Notes: a model not told the origin generated them from the sequence alone. DNA of 64,000 nt from Posidonia oceanica (GCA_037176725.1 JAZBRS010000039.1:22170001-22234000); one strand, 5' to 3'; numbered from the stretch's first letter, positions 42,952 through 53,912 are shown. Made by a program: numbers and translations.

Positions 42952-45599
42952 CTGTTTGGATGGCTGAGGCGTCCTCCCGACCCAGGTGGGTTCCGCAGTT
43001 GCCGGCGGTGACCGTCCGAAGCGTGCGGGCGTCGTCAGTGGCTCGCGAGCGTTCGGGTCGACCCCACGCAACCCTTCGGAGCTTTCAGAATGCCTAGAGC
43101 GGAGGTTCGATGATCGGAGGAACAAGCTGCGGTTTTGGGTGCACAGCGAGTGGTCTGAGGTCGGGGGAGCCGGCGGCCGCCCTCTGGATCAAGCGGGGGA
43201 TTCCGGTGGCTTGCTGGAATGCTGGCGAAGGGATTTGGATAGCTAGCTGAGGGTTCTGGAGCATGTGGCACGAGTTTGAAGATGGAGTTGATTTCTGGGC
43301 AGTGCTCGGGACTGGTGTTTGTGGTGAAGTTTGCAGTGCGTGGTGAGGGAAAGGGCTGAAGGTCGGGGGCTTCTGGAAGGTGGTTGTCCGGCGAGTAACG
43401 GGACAGGGTTTGGGGAGGAGAAGCGGCCTGTGGTGCGGGGAATTCTTGGGAAGGAAGAGAGTTGGGTTCTGGTTGGATTTCCGGGTGTCTCGGGGGAAAT
43501 GTGGGTTGTTTTCGACGGGGGGAGGAAGGTTTGTCTTGCAGGAAGTCTGGGTGAGATTGGGCGGCCAATTTGGAGAGGATTCGAGAGTATTTGGGGCTCT
43601 GGTTTGCTGTGGAAAGAAGGGGCCAAGGTTGGATGTTCTCTGGTGGTTTTCAGAGGAGGAAACACTCACTCTCTCGCTGGGAATTCGCTGGAATGCTCCT
43701 CTCTCTTCTCGGGATCCACTTGCGTCTTTCCCCTCTCCATTCCCTCTCGTTTTTAGGCCTGAATCCCCCTCCCTGCCATTGATCTGACGACTCCTTTCCT
43801 CGCTTTTGCAGGCCTGCCGCATTGAATGCTCCGGCGTGGCGGTGGCAGGAGGCATGGACGGAGTTCGGCGCGTGCCTGGAGGTGGCAGGAGGGCAGCATG
43901 GCAGGCGGGCAGAGGCGTAGGCCAGCGGGTACTGTTGCTCTGCAACGCGCGAGGAGGTGAGGAAGACGGAGGCACTGTTGCTGTGGGCTGCGGGCTGAAG
44001 AAAGAAAAAAAGAAAAGAAAGGGGAAACGGGCCGGTGAGCCCAGTAAGGAAGAAAAAAGAAAAGATAAAAGGAAGAGAGAAAGAAAAATGGAAATAAAAA
44101 TAGGAAAAATAGGATAAAAATAAGTAAAAATATTGGATGGCTTGAGTTGCAGGTTAGATGTTTGATTGGATTTTTTAATGACTGTTCTTAGGTTAATTAG
44201 TGTGTTTTAGGCTTGATTTGGGCTTTAGGGTTTTATTTTGTTTTTGATTTGTTTTCCACTTGATTAGGGGTTGGTTAAATTCTTTTAAATTGTTCTTAAA
44301 ATTGTGTTTTCTTGTTAAGTATTTTAGGATGTTAGTTAGGATTTTTAGGATTTATTTTCATATTATTTTGAGTGGGTTTTGGGGCTTTTAGTTCTAGTCT
44401 TTTATGTTTTCCCTTTTTAAGTCTTTTGACCTAGGTTTTTTATTTTTATTTGTTAATTCTTCTTGATGTTTTTTAGTTGGATTTTTCCTGATTTGATTAA
44501 GTACTTTAAGTCTTTTAACTGTGTTTTCTTTTTCCTTTCTTAATTAAGTTTTATGTTATTTTCCTTATGTTCATTAGGTTAAGTCTTTTGTTCTCTTTAA
44601 TTACTTGTTTTAGTTATTTGATTTTTAATTCTTCTCTCTAGGGTTTGTTTTTTTTTAATTCTTTTAGTGGGGTTTTCATTCTTGGTAGGCTCTGGTTTTA
44701 TTTCAGTTTTTTAGTTGATTTTACGGTATTTTGTTTTAGTTTGTTTTGCATTTTTTAGTTCGCATGCTTGATTTTCTTTTTAGCTTGATTTGGTTAAGTT
44801 TGGGTTTTTAATTATTTATTTAATGTTTTTAATTGCTTTTTCTTGGGATTCTGATTTGTTCCTTTTAGGTCTTGGGGTTTTACAGATTTTTAAGGATTTT
44901 TGAGGTTTTTTGCAAAGGAAAGAAGAAGAAAAGAAAAAGAAGAAGAAAAAAGGAAAAAAAAAGGGAATAAAAGGGAAAGAGGTAGGTTTGAGGGAAAAGA
45001 TTTTTTAAAATTCAAGGAAGATGGTAAAAATAAAATAAAAAAAGGAATAAGGTAGAGAAGGGATAGGAGTACAAAGGGGGCCCGCTGCCAAGCCAGAAGG
45101 AGGGTGAGAAGGGGATGAAAAGAGAGATGATAATCAGGAGAGAGAGAGGAGAGAGAAAACGATAATCCCGGAGAGAGAAAACGATAATTCCAGCGAGAAG
45201 GGGTCTTAAAGGTCTCCGAAAGGGGTGAAATTTGGCGGGTGCGGGGTCTAGGGTTTCTAGTTCTGGTCCTGGAGTTTTGGTTCAGTTTTGAGGAAGTTTT
45301 GGAGGGGTTTTGAGGTGTAGAAAAAGGGTAGTTTTGCCTAAGTTTCCTAGGGTTTTTGGGAGGGGTCTGGTTTGAGATTTTGCAGGCTTTTTGGTGGGTT
45401 TGCTAAGTCATCAGGGGCGAGTATTCCTGTGGATTTTGGTTGGTTTTCGGGTTCGGGAAAGGGGGGTAATCCTAGGTCAAGTTTAGACTTGTTTTGAGGA
45501 GTAAGATGAAAAGGATTGTGTAGGTTTGGGTCTAGGTTCGGGTCCAGCAGCCACCGGAAGGCTCCAAACGATCCAGCCTGTCAAAATGGGGTGTCAACA

Positions 45600-45612
45600 G
45601 ATGCCCCTCCCT
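45600..45612 (-). other. PPT, E2
   Basis: Minus-strand AGGGAGGGGCATC next to TGTTGACACC. Primer for plus-strand synthesis. Confidence 0.88.
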
Positions 45613-45710
45613 GAGCGAGGCCGAGCGAAGCGAGGCCGCTGCTCAGGGTTGACGAGACACCCCATTTGACCGGCGAGAGCAGAGGGTTTGCTGTCGGCGT
45701 GAGCCACTCA

Positions 45711-45728
45711 TCCGGCGGATGCGCCGAA
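45711..45728 (-). other. conserved RNA hairpin upstream of PPT (E2)
   Basis: Minus strand TTCGGCG-CATC-CGCCGGA. One stem pair is T-G in DNA terms (U-G wobble in RNA), so the fold is kept. Same position relative to the PPT as in E1 and E3. Confidence 0.6.
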
Positions 45729-46039
45729 CATCGTGGATCGTTGCCGCAGTGCAAGGTGCAGGTGCAAATGGGTGAGATGCAATGTATGCGATGCATGCTA
45801 ATGCGGATGCAATGCAAAAGTTAGTGTTAGAGTTAATATCGATGGGGAGACCGAAGCGATGCGGGTGACGCTGGCGATGTCGACGATGCTGAAAAGGGAT
45901 GTTGCGACGCGCCGCGGAGCTTGACGGGAGGTCCAGGCTTGCCACGAAAAGAGGGATAGCCAAAAGCCACAAAGGAGCGACGGGAGAGGTGGACCTTTTC
46001 CCAGACGCGGAGGGATGCGGGGCTCCGTCTTTTGGGACG

Positions 46040-47170
46040 GAGTCGCGCAGAGAGGTGATAAGTTGTCGGACTTATCGACCGGATGAGTTTCGGATCATCA
46101 GCCGAGGGCGATAGTTTAGGTTATCAGCCTGGTGATAGTTTACGGTCCTATCAACCGGAATGCGCAGTTGTGAGTGATAGTTACTGGATATCAGCCATAT
46201 AACATGGTTGCCATAGATAGTTTAGGATATCAGCCTAGATAGATAGTTTAGGATATCAGCCTAGATAGTTTAGGATATCAGCCTAGATAGATAGTTTACA
46301 GTCCTATCAACTGGAAAGGGCAAACCATGAGGGATAGTTACTGGATATCAGCCGTATAACGCAAGTGCCGGATAGTTTAGGAATATCAGCCTGGATAGAT
46401 AGTTTAGGATATCAGCCTAGGTAGTTTAGGTTACCAGTCTAGATAGATAGTTTAGGTTATCAGCCTGGCGGCCTTGCGAGGGACAGTTACTGGATGTCAG
46501 CCGTATAATGCAATTGCGATGGATAGTTTAGGATATCAGCCTAGATCGATAGTTTAGGGTATCAGCCTAGATCGATAGTTTAGGTTATCAGCCTAGATCG
46601 ATAGTTTAGGTTATCAGCCTAGCGATAGTTTACAGTCCTATCAACTGGAAAGAGCAATTGCAAGGGATAGTTACTGGATATCAGCCGTATAACGTAATTG
46701 CCATGGATAGTTTAGGACATCAGCCTAGATCGATAGTTTAGGTTATCAGCCTAGATAGATAGTTTAGGATATCAGCCTAGATAGTTTAGGATATCAGCCT
46801 AGATAGATAGTTTACAGTCCTATCAACTGGAGGGGGCAATTACGAGGGACAGTTACTGGATGTCAGCCGTATAACGCAGATGCCGGATAGTTTAGGAATA
46901 TCAGCCTGGATGGATAGTTTAGGATATCAGCCTAGGTAGTTTAGGTTACCAGCCTAGATAGATAGGTTACCAGCCTGGCGGCACTGCGAGGGACAGTTAC
47001 TGGATGTCAGCCGTATAACACAACTGCGGGCCAACCATGGATCGGCCAAAGGATAGATAGTTTAGGAATATCAGCCTGAGAATAGATAGTTTAGGATATC
47101 AGCCTGGGTCGATAGTTTAGGAATATCAGCCTGAGAGTGCTTGATTGTTGATAGTTTAGGATATCAGCCT
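46040..47170. repeat. E2 array: GATA-N8-TATCAGCC units
   Basis: Dominant unit GATAGTTTAGGATATCAGCC plus TAGATC or TAGATAGATC, interspersed with the GATAGTTACTGGATATCAGC spacer unit and a few GATAG...CTATCAACTGG units. It replaces the 29-bp array of E1 at the same place. Confidence 0.88.
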
Positions 47171-47199
47171 AAGGGTGCTTGATTGATGAATGATCGAGT

Positions 47200-47730
47200 G
47201 ATGAGTGATCGAATGCTGAATGATTGATTGCTGAATGATTGATTGCTTGGTAAGAGGGGATGAGATCATGATGAGAACTACTGCTAAAGAGGGGGATGAG
47301 ATCATGATGAGAATTACTGCTAAAGAGGGGGATGAGATCATGATGAGAACTATTGCTAAAGAAGGGGGATGAGGTAATGATGAGAACTACTGCTAAAGAA
47401 GGGGGATGAGATCATGATGAGAATTACTGCTAAAGAAGGGAGATGAGGTCATGATGAGATCTAATACTAAAGAAGGGGGGTGAGGTAATGATGAGAACTA
47501 ATGCTAAAGAAGGGGGGTGAGGTAATGATGAGAATTACTGCTAAAGAAAGGGGGGTGAGGTAATGATGAGATCTAATGCTAAAGAAGGGGGGTGAGGTAA
47601 TGATGAGAACTAATGCTAAAGAAGGGGGGTGAGGTAATGATGAGAATTACTGCTAAAGAAGGGGGGTGAGGTAATGATGAGAATTACTGCTAAAGAAGGG
47701 GGATGAGATCATGATGAGAGCTTGGTTGAA
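47200..47730. repeat. E2 ~37-bp GA-rich array
   Basis: Units CTGCTAAAGAAGGGGG-TGAGGTAATGATGAGAAT, about a dozen copies, with WGATCATGATGAG variants at the start. There is no equivalent in E1, which has GATT repeats at this place. Confidence 0.85.
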
Positions 47731-47734
47731 AAAG

Positions 47735-47925
47735 GTGATAAGATATCGGACTTATCGGCCGGCAAAGAGGAGATGAGATAATGATGAGATTGATTGATTG
47801 GGAATGGTGATAAGATATCGGACTTATCGGCCGGCAAAGAGGAGATGAGGTAATGATGAGATTGATTGATCAAGGATGGTGATAAGATATCGGACTTATC
47901 GGCCGGCAAAGAGGGAATGAGATAA
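47735..47925. repeat. E2 GATAAG...CTTATC units, ~70-bp period, 3 copies
   Basis: GATAAG-atatcgga-CTTATC plus GGCCGGCAAAGAGG, the same core as in the E1 135-bp array but with a different, single tail. Confidence 0.85.
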
Positions 47926-48339
47926 GGTTGAGATACCGCGGGGCGTTTGAAAAGATGCCCCTGGTATCAAGATGATGCCAGGGGTTGGTCGAAACGTCCC
48001 CGGTATCGAGAAAGCGAAGGGTGGACAAAACTGACGTGTTTGTCAGACGAGTAGTTTGGGGTACCAGCCCAAAGGAGACTCAGCCGGGGATGCTCGGTAG
48101 CAGGTCGGACGGCGCGGGTTCGCGGAGGTCCTGGAGCCTGGGTCGTTTGCTGAGGACTTTCCTGCGTCATGTGAGCAGTCGGTCGGGCCAAGGGGCCTCC
48201 GGAACATGAAATGCATGATCAGCTTTGAAATGTGAATAGCCAGCACAAAACAGTTTGCATTGATAGAATTGTCGGTTACATGCCTGTGACAGGCCAAAAG
48301 TACAGCACAACTTGACAGAATGACAGCTACGTGATGGCT
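47926..48339 (-). other. E2 3' noncoding part between ORF3 and arrays
   Basis: Contains a PPT-like decoy (47953-47968), 'gtagtttggggtaccagccc', and the ORF3-proximal block shared with E1. No gene. Confidence 0.6.
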
Positions 48340-49542
48340 CTAGCCGGTTCGAGCCTTCTTTGATCTTCCAGAGTCAGAGAATAGGGGACCGCTCGGCGGG
48401 ATTTCATTAATGGGCCAAAGGTCCTGCACCTTAGTGATGTACTCCGGGGTACACCCTACACCTTTTATGGCAGCGATGTCCGTTGATCGCACCCCATGCT
48501 GCATCAGGTTGGCCAGCTCCTTCGTGGGGGCAATTGTACTGAGTGGATATTCTTGAAGGAGCTTAGGCGCTGCGCTGTCGACATAGGCGTCTTGCTGGAA
48601 GCCGAACTGGCGCATGACTCTGATAGGGTGATATTCTACACCCGCAGTAAATCCTGGTAGCACAACCAGAGGCATGTCGCGTGTATTGAAGAAGACAGTG
48701 AATGCTTCGGCTGCAGAAGGAATGATGCGCCATGTGACTGTGTCGTCTGTCAGTCCCGATAGCCTTTCATATTCTTCCTTGACGCTCTTGACTGCCTTGG
48801 CATGGCCGCTGCTGCAGTAGGCCTCAAAAGCATGTACTTGGGGGCGCAGAAGGTCTATCTCCGTGTGCGCCGCTAGCCAGACCTGAATGAATGATCCACA
48901 ACCATGAAAGTGGCGGCAGCGGTGCGAGATGTGGTCTAGACCGCGGTAGGTTTCTGCCAAGACAACTGGTGCCAGATCTATGTGTTGGGTCACCACAGCG
49001 AGTGCTATTTCAGCAATCTCAACGGCCACTGTTGCCTTGCCATGAGCAAAGACCAGCTCACCTAGGAAACGGGTGACAAACCCTCGGAGCCACAGCTCGT
49101 CTCCGAGTTCAGTGCGCTTTTCCACAATATCATCAAAGTACGCTAGGTGAAGCAGGGGCGTGGGCCCGCTAGTACAAATCAGCTTCTACTGGCAACTTTG
49201 GGTAGAGAGGCCGGTCAGCTGTTTCAAGACCGCCAAGTATCCGTCACGCCTCATGAAGATGGGCGGCCCCAAGATCTTGGAAAAGCCGCAGATCCGGCGC
49301 ACTTCTTCTAGTGTGGGCATCAGTTCAGTTTTGCCGAAACGGAAGACATGGTGTGCTGGTTTCCAGAATCGCGCAGCAGCACACAGAAGATGGCGGCTCA
49401 CCTCTACGTCAGCAGCCTTGAGCAGCTTGGTCGGAATGCCCCACAGGCGCAGCTTCTCGCAGTCATCTCTTGTCAGCTTGCCGATCCATTCTCGCAGGAT
49501 CTCGGAGCAGTGTGTGGGGGTCACCAGAGTGGGGAAACCCAT
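48340..49542 (-). pseudogene. E2 ORF3, plant mobile domain/DUF7745-like, one nonsense codon
   Basis: 400 codons from ATG 49542 (MGFPTLVTP) to the stop at 48340, exactly the length of E1 ORF3. A TAG at 49186-49188 (codon 119), where E1 has CAA (Gln), splits it into 118 and 281 codons. The frame is also open upstream of the ATG to 49641 (including NRYLKAL), so an earlier start or an upstream exon is possible. Motifs: LRLWGIPTKLL, FWKPAHHVFRFGKTELMPTL, CGFSKILGPPIFMRRDGYLA, LWLRGFVTRFLGELVFAHG, HRCRHFHGCG, TWRIIPS. The resemblance to plant mobile domain or DUF7745 proteins is my reading of the FW.P....F.F.....TPTLEEV motif. No membrane segment. Role in the element unknown. Confidence 0.7.
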
Positions 49543-50870
49543 TGCACAGATTGCAGGACGTGGGCAGACGGCTGTTACAAGAGCCTTCAGATACCTGTTG
49601 CCAAGACTGTGAATCATCAGAGCCCGTATAAGCACAACCATCGTAGGAAAGCAGATTCTGAAACTGGTAGAAACAGGTGCGACATGTATAAGCAGTAAAC
49701 ATTTAGACTATGGCAATTGATCATGTATAAACATGAGGACACTCTGTTAATGTGACGGGGACTGTCGGGAGCCCCGGGTTGTCGCAGCCTGACGGTGCCA
49801 ACGCATGCTAAGTAGAGGTACTGTCTCAGCGCTGGAGCGAGCCTTTGCGGAGTAGGATGATCAGAGAGGGGGGAGATGACTGGAAAGTGCAGATGCATGT
49901 GATTTGGTGTGGTTTGCCCTCAGTATCGGGGTGCTTTGGTGCCTGCTGCACGGAAAGGGAGCGGTCCTTAACTCACCGGACTCTACTCGGACTCCTAACT
50001 TGTTGGTGGCACTCGAGGAAAGGATGTTGGTGATGTTTGGTGGTGGTGTAGAGAGGACGGGCTCCATGCCAAACTCTCAAGGACTTACACTCACTCCTAA
50101 CTCTTTCTTCTCTCTCTTTTTTTTTTAATGTCGGTGTACAGGGCTTTCCTCGTCCCCATTTTGGAAGCGAGGAGGACCTGACTCGGGCTTTGGCTCTTTT
50201 CCGGGGTAGGTGAGAGGTACGGGGTTACCCTGCTCGCCTTTATTCTTCCCTTTTTTTTTCTTTTTTTTTCTTTTCCCTTTTTTTTGCTTTTTTTTTGTGT
50301 TTTTTGCGGGAATGGGGCCTTTCCCCTTTTCTCCCTTATCATTCTCTTTTGTTGTTGCTTTTTTTTCTTTTTTTTTTTGGCTTGCAGGTTTCCGCTGTCC
50401 CCTCCCCCAGGGGAGATGGGCGTTAGGGTCTTTCGGGTACAGACTTTGGCTTTCTCTTTCTCTTTCTTTTTCGCACATCTAGGCTGGGGTATGTACTGCT
50501 TTCTGACCAACACCTAGCACTCTTCTAAAGGGTGTTAGTCCTTAGGGGTTTGGGCACTTCGCCCGCTCTCATTGAGTGGTGTCTCCCTCACTAGTCAAGA
50601 CATCTAAGTAGTATCGGGTGAGGTCGGGAGACTCCTTTCGCCGCAGGCCAGCACCTCCGGTTTTCATCACCGGGCAAGAATGCGATGCATGGTTCGACAA
50701 GAGAATGTGAACGAGATGAGTAGAGGTGCACGGGAGTGTTGTGACGCCAGGAAATGTAGGAAATGGGATGAAGTAAAGTATGGAGGAGATAGAGCAAAAA
50801 GAGATGCAAAGATATGCAAATGGCGAGAACATGACAAATGGGAGGAAGAGTTCGCAATGGCTACTCTCGG
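49543..50870 (-). other. E2 spacer between integrase and ORF3
   Basis: Noncoding. The block 50540-50680 is conserved with E1 and E3. Plus-strand T tracts (50230-50390; purine-rich in sense orientation) end in TTTTTGGCTTGCAG on the plus strand. GGGGGAGGGGACAGCGGAAA (sense) follows the conserved block and looks like a second purine-rich tract. Near the ORF3 end, acceptor-like TTTCTACCAGTTTCAG (sense) precedes the open frame. Lysine-rich minus-strand ORFs (50097-50513) are low complexity. Confidence 0.6.
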
Positions 50871-53800
50871 CTACTGATAGTACTTCTTGAGGTAGCACAT
50901 GTTGACCGGCTCAGACTGCTCGACCTGGTCCATGTCCTCAAGAGTTACTGCACCGCCTGAGAAGATCTGTTTAACTACAAAGGGTCCGCGCCAATTAGGT
51001 CGGAATTTGCCTCGACCGTCCGATAGATGAATGGCACGCAGAACAAGATCTCCGGGCTGGAAGCTTCTGGGCCGGACTTTCTTCAAGAAGGCTCTAGCCA
51101 TTCGCTTCTGATAACAATGAGCATTGTGCATGGCTTGTAGTCTGTGCTCATCGATTAGATTCAGTTGGACGCAGCGGTCTTCGACCCATTCTGCCTCTTC
51201 CAACTCAGCTTCTCGCAAGATTCGCAGCGAGGGTATCTCCACCTCAACAGGCAATACAGCTTCCATGCCGTACACCAGCGAGTACGGGGTGGCTCCTGTC
51301 GAGGTCCGGATTGATGTCCTGTACGCCCAGAGTGCGTACGGGAGCTGATCGTGCCAATCCTTGTGGGTTTCTGCCATTTTCTTCATGATCTTGATGATGT
51401 TCTTGTTGGCAGACTCCACTGCTCCATTCATCTGAGGCTGATATGGTGAGGAGCGGTGATGTTTGATCCTGAAACTCTGTAGGAACTCCTCAGTTCTTTT
51501 GGCAATGAAGTTCGTGCCATTATCAGAGATGATGGAGTGCGGGACCCCGTACCGGGCAACGATGCTGTTTCTGATGAACTTTTCGGTTGCCACTGCGGTG
51601 ACTGTCCTGTAGGAAGCTGCTTCCACCCACTTAGTGAAGTAGTCTATTGCTACCATGATGAAGCGATGGCCATTTGAAGCGGCGGGGTGTATTGCGCCAA
51701 TGACATCGATCCCCCAGGTAGAGAAAGGCCATGGCGAGGACATGTTGTGCAGCTGATGAGGGGGAGCCTTGATGAAATTGCCATGGATCTGACAGTTGTG
51801 GCATTTACGCACGAAACGGCAACAGTCCGCTTCCATGGTCTGCCAGAAATACCCTTGGAGCATGATTTTCTTGGCCAAGAGGACACCGTTCATGTGCGGG
51901 CCACAGGTCCCTGCATGCACTTGAAGCATTAAGGTGTCAGCCTCAGGTTTGTCCAAGCAGCGTAACAGCATCTGATTGTATGATCTTCTGTATAACTGCC
52001 CAGCCCCCAGTACATACTTTGACGCCAGACGCGCCAAAGTTCTCTTATCTTCTGCAGTGGTGCCAGACGGGACGCTACCGGACTCCAAGAATGCTTTGAT
52101 ATCATGATACCATGGCTGCTCCACTGTTGGATCTGCCTCCTCTATATTCATGCAATGGGCAGGCTCCTCAATGCAGGTGACTGACACATCTACCATGCTG
52201 TTGTCTGGTATGCTGAGCCAAGAAGCCAAGGTCGCTAATGCGTCTGCATACGCATTCTTTGCCCTGTTCATGTATGTGAAATCAATGCTCTTGAACTCCT
52301 CTATTAGCCTCAGCAGACATTCGTGATATGGCACGAGCTTGGGGTCTTTTGTCTTCCAGTCGCCATTCACCTGAGAGATCACCAACATGGCATCACCGTG
52401 CACGTGCAACTTCTGCGCTTTGTGCTCGAGGGCGACTTTCAAACCCAAGATGCATGCCTCGTATTCTGCTTCGTTGTTCGTGCATGCGAAAGTCAGCTTC
52501 CTCGCAAAAGGAATCATTTGTCCATGAGGTGTGGTCAGCACCGCGCCTATGCCCCGACCCTTTTTATTGACGGCGCCGTCGAAGTACAACCGCCACTGCT
52601 CTTGCTCTTCAGGGTCCCTCTCTTCTGAGTCCTCCGTCGCAAAAAGAATGTCCTCGTCAGGGAACTGCGTCTGGAGGGGTTGATATTCAGGCAGAGGGAA
52701 ATCCGCGAGGTGGTCCGCCATAGCCTGGCCCTTCATAGACCTCTGTGTGACAAAAGTGATGTCATATTGGGACAACAACACCTGCCACTTGACACATCTA
52801 CCCACCAGAGCCGGCTTTTGGAAGAGGAACTTGATGGGATCATGCCGGCACAACAGCTGAACTGGATACGCCATCATGTAGTGCCTCAGTTTCTGTGCGG
52901 CCCAGACAAGGGATAAACAGGTTTTCTCCATCACGCTGTACCTGGCTTCACATTCATTGAACTTTTTGCTCAGGTAGTAAATGGCGCGCTCTTTCCTGCC
53001 AGACTCGTCGTGTTGGCCCAGGACGGCACCCATGGAATGCTGTGTGGTTGACAGATAGAGGAGCAGAGGTCTTCCTGGTGTGGGAGGGACTAAGACAGGG
53101 GGTTTGACCAGCAGCTGCTTGATCTTCTCAAATGCGGCTTGACATTCTTCATTCCAGTCGATCTGCGCATTCTTCCTCAAGAGTTTGAAGATGGGCTCGC
53201 AGATGGGCGTAAGCTGTGCAATGAAGCGGCTGATGTACTGTAAACGCCCAAGTAGGCCTCGAACCTCCTTCTCGGTTCTAGGGGGTGGCATTTCCACGAT
53301 GGCTTTAGCTTTCATCGGGTCCACTTCAATCCCCCTTTGGCTAACAATGTAGCCGAGCAGTTTGCCAGATGAAACCCCGAATACGCACTTGTTGGGGTTA
53401 AGCCTCAGTCTGTACTTCCTCAGACGGTCAAAGAGCTTCTTTAGGCAGGTAAGGTGATCCTCAGGCTCTTTGGTCTTTGCGATCATGTCGTCTACATAGA
53501 CCTCCACTTCTTGGTGCATGAGGTCATGAAAGAGTGTGGTCATGGCCCTCTGATATGTTGCGCCAGCATTCTTCAACCCGAACGGCATAACCTGATAACA
53601 GAAGACCCCCCAGGGGGTGATGAACGAAGTTTTTTCCATGTCCTCTTCTGCCATCTTGATCTGATTATAGCCGGAGAAGCCGTCCATAAAGGATAGCATC
53701 TTGTGGCCTGCGGTATTGTCGACTAGGACGTCAATGTGAGGCAATGGGAAGTCGTCCTTGGGACTCGCCTTGTTCAGGTCCCTGTAGTCAATACATACCC

Positions 53801-53912
53801 GGATCCGGCCGTCCTTCTTGGGCACTGGCACGATGTTTGCAAGCCACTCAGGGTAAAGGACGACCTTTAAAAAGTTAACATCAAGTTGCTTCATTATTTC
53901 TTCCTTGATCAT
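50871..53912 (-). CDS. pol: E2 pol: RT, RNase H, archaeal-type RNase H, integrase
   Basis: 1013 residues from the first ATG after a TGA (53928-53930); the frame is the same as gag-pro. RT (about 20-200): VCIDYRDLN, catalytic D77 in FMDGFSG, YVDD at 139-142. First RNase H (about 285-400): the first catalytic Asp is absent (LLYLSTTQHSMGAVL), so probably inactive. Archaeal-type RNase H (about 440-560): D445, E483, D507 and D557 present. Integrase (about 660-985): H666, H673, C704, C707; catalytic D736, D797, E833 (spacing 60 and 35); GPF module WRGPFVV; no chromodomain. This is the Tat-clade pattern. It copies element RNA to DNA and inserts it. With the stop upstream it would need readthrough, so the copy may be inactive. 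Confidence 0.92.
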   Translation of the reverse strand: MIKEEIMKQLDVNFLKVVLYPEWLANIVPVPKKDGRIRVCIDYRDLNKASPKDDFPLPHIDVLVDNTAGHKMLSFMDGFSGYNQIKMAEEDMEKTSFITPWGVFCYQVMPFGLKNAGATYQRAMTTLFHDLMHQEVEVYVDDMIAKTKEPEDHLTCLKKLFDRLRKYRLRLNPNKCVFGVSSGKLLGYIVSQRGIEVDPMKAKAIVEMPPPRTEKEVRGLLGRLQYISRFIAQLTPICEPIFKLLRKNAQIDWNEECQAAFEKIKQLLVKPPVLVPPTPGRPLLLYLSTTQHSMGAVLGQHDESGRKERAIYYLSKKFNECEARYSVMEKTCLSLVWAAQKLRHYMMAYPVQLLCRHDPIKFLFQKPALVGRCVKWQVLLSQYDITFVTQRSMKGQAMADHLADFPLPEYQPLQTQFPDEDILFATEDSEERDPEEQEQWRLYFDGAVNKKGRGIGAVLTTPHGQMIPFARKLTFACTNNEAEYEACILGLKVALEHKAQKLHVHGDAMLVISQVNGDWKTKDPKLVPYHECLLRLIEEFKSIDFTYMNRAKNAYADALATLASWLSIPDNSMVDVSVTCIEEPAHCMNIEEADPTVEQPWYHDIKAFLESGSVPSGTTAEDKRTLARLASKYVLGAGQLYRRSYNQMLLRCLDKPEADTLMLQVHAGTCGPHMNGVLLAKKIMLQGYFWQTMEADCCRFVRKCHNCQIHGNFIKAPPHQLHNMSSPWPFSTWGIDVIGAIHPAASNGHRFIMVAIDYFTKWVEAASYRTVTAVATEKFIRNSIVARYGVPHSIISDNGTNFIAKRTEEFLQSFRIKHHRSSPYQPQMNGAVESANKNIIKIMKKMAETHKDWHDQLPYALWAYRTSIRTSTGATPYSLVYGMEAVLPVEVEIPSLRILREAELEEAEWVEDRCVQLNLIDEHRLQAMHNAHCYQKRMARAFLKKVRPRSFQPGDLVLRAIHLSDGRGKFRPNWRGPFVVKQIFSGGAVTLEDMDQVEQSEPVNMCYLKKYYQ

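Larger units (their letters stand above)
39598..45599 (-). mobile_element. E2 3' LTR (6.0 kb)
   Basis: Minus-strand TGTTGACACCCC ... ATTACTACA, 6002 bp, TG...CA, directly after the PPT. Internal parts, in sense order: U3-like T/purine-rich third (45599-44000), GC-rich leader-like part (43990-42500), donor-like CAG|GTAATT (42951), A-rich degenerate repeats (42480-41640), 90-bp higher-order array (41370-40220), hairpin block (39969), conserved GACTTGGTGGCGACTCC block (~39770). Left flank, inside E1: catcc. The open frames at 43035-43975 and 40142-41364 lie in GC-rich leader or array sequence and are not considered genes. No confident TATA box was identified. Confidence 0.92.

Noticed and set aside
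43035..43975. Pro/Ser-rich minus-strand frames (177 and 293 codons) in the GC-rich part of the E2 LTR
   Set aside because: Two overlapping frames, no domain, and the equivalent E1 LTR region has an unrelated frame (20985-21626). More likely untranslated leader.
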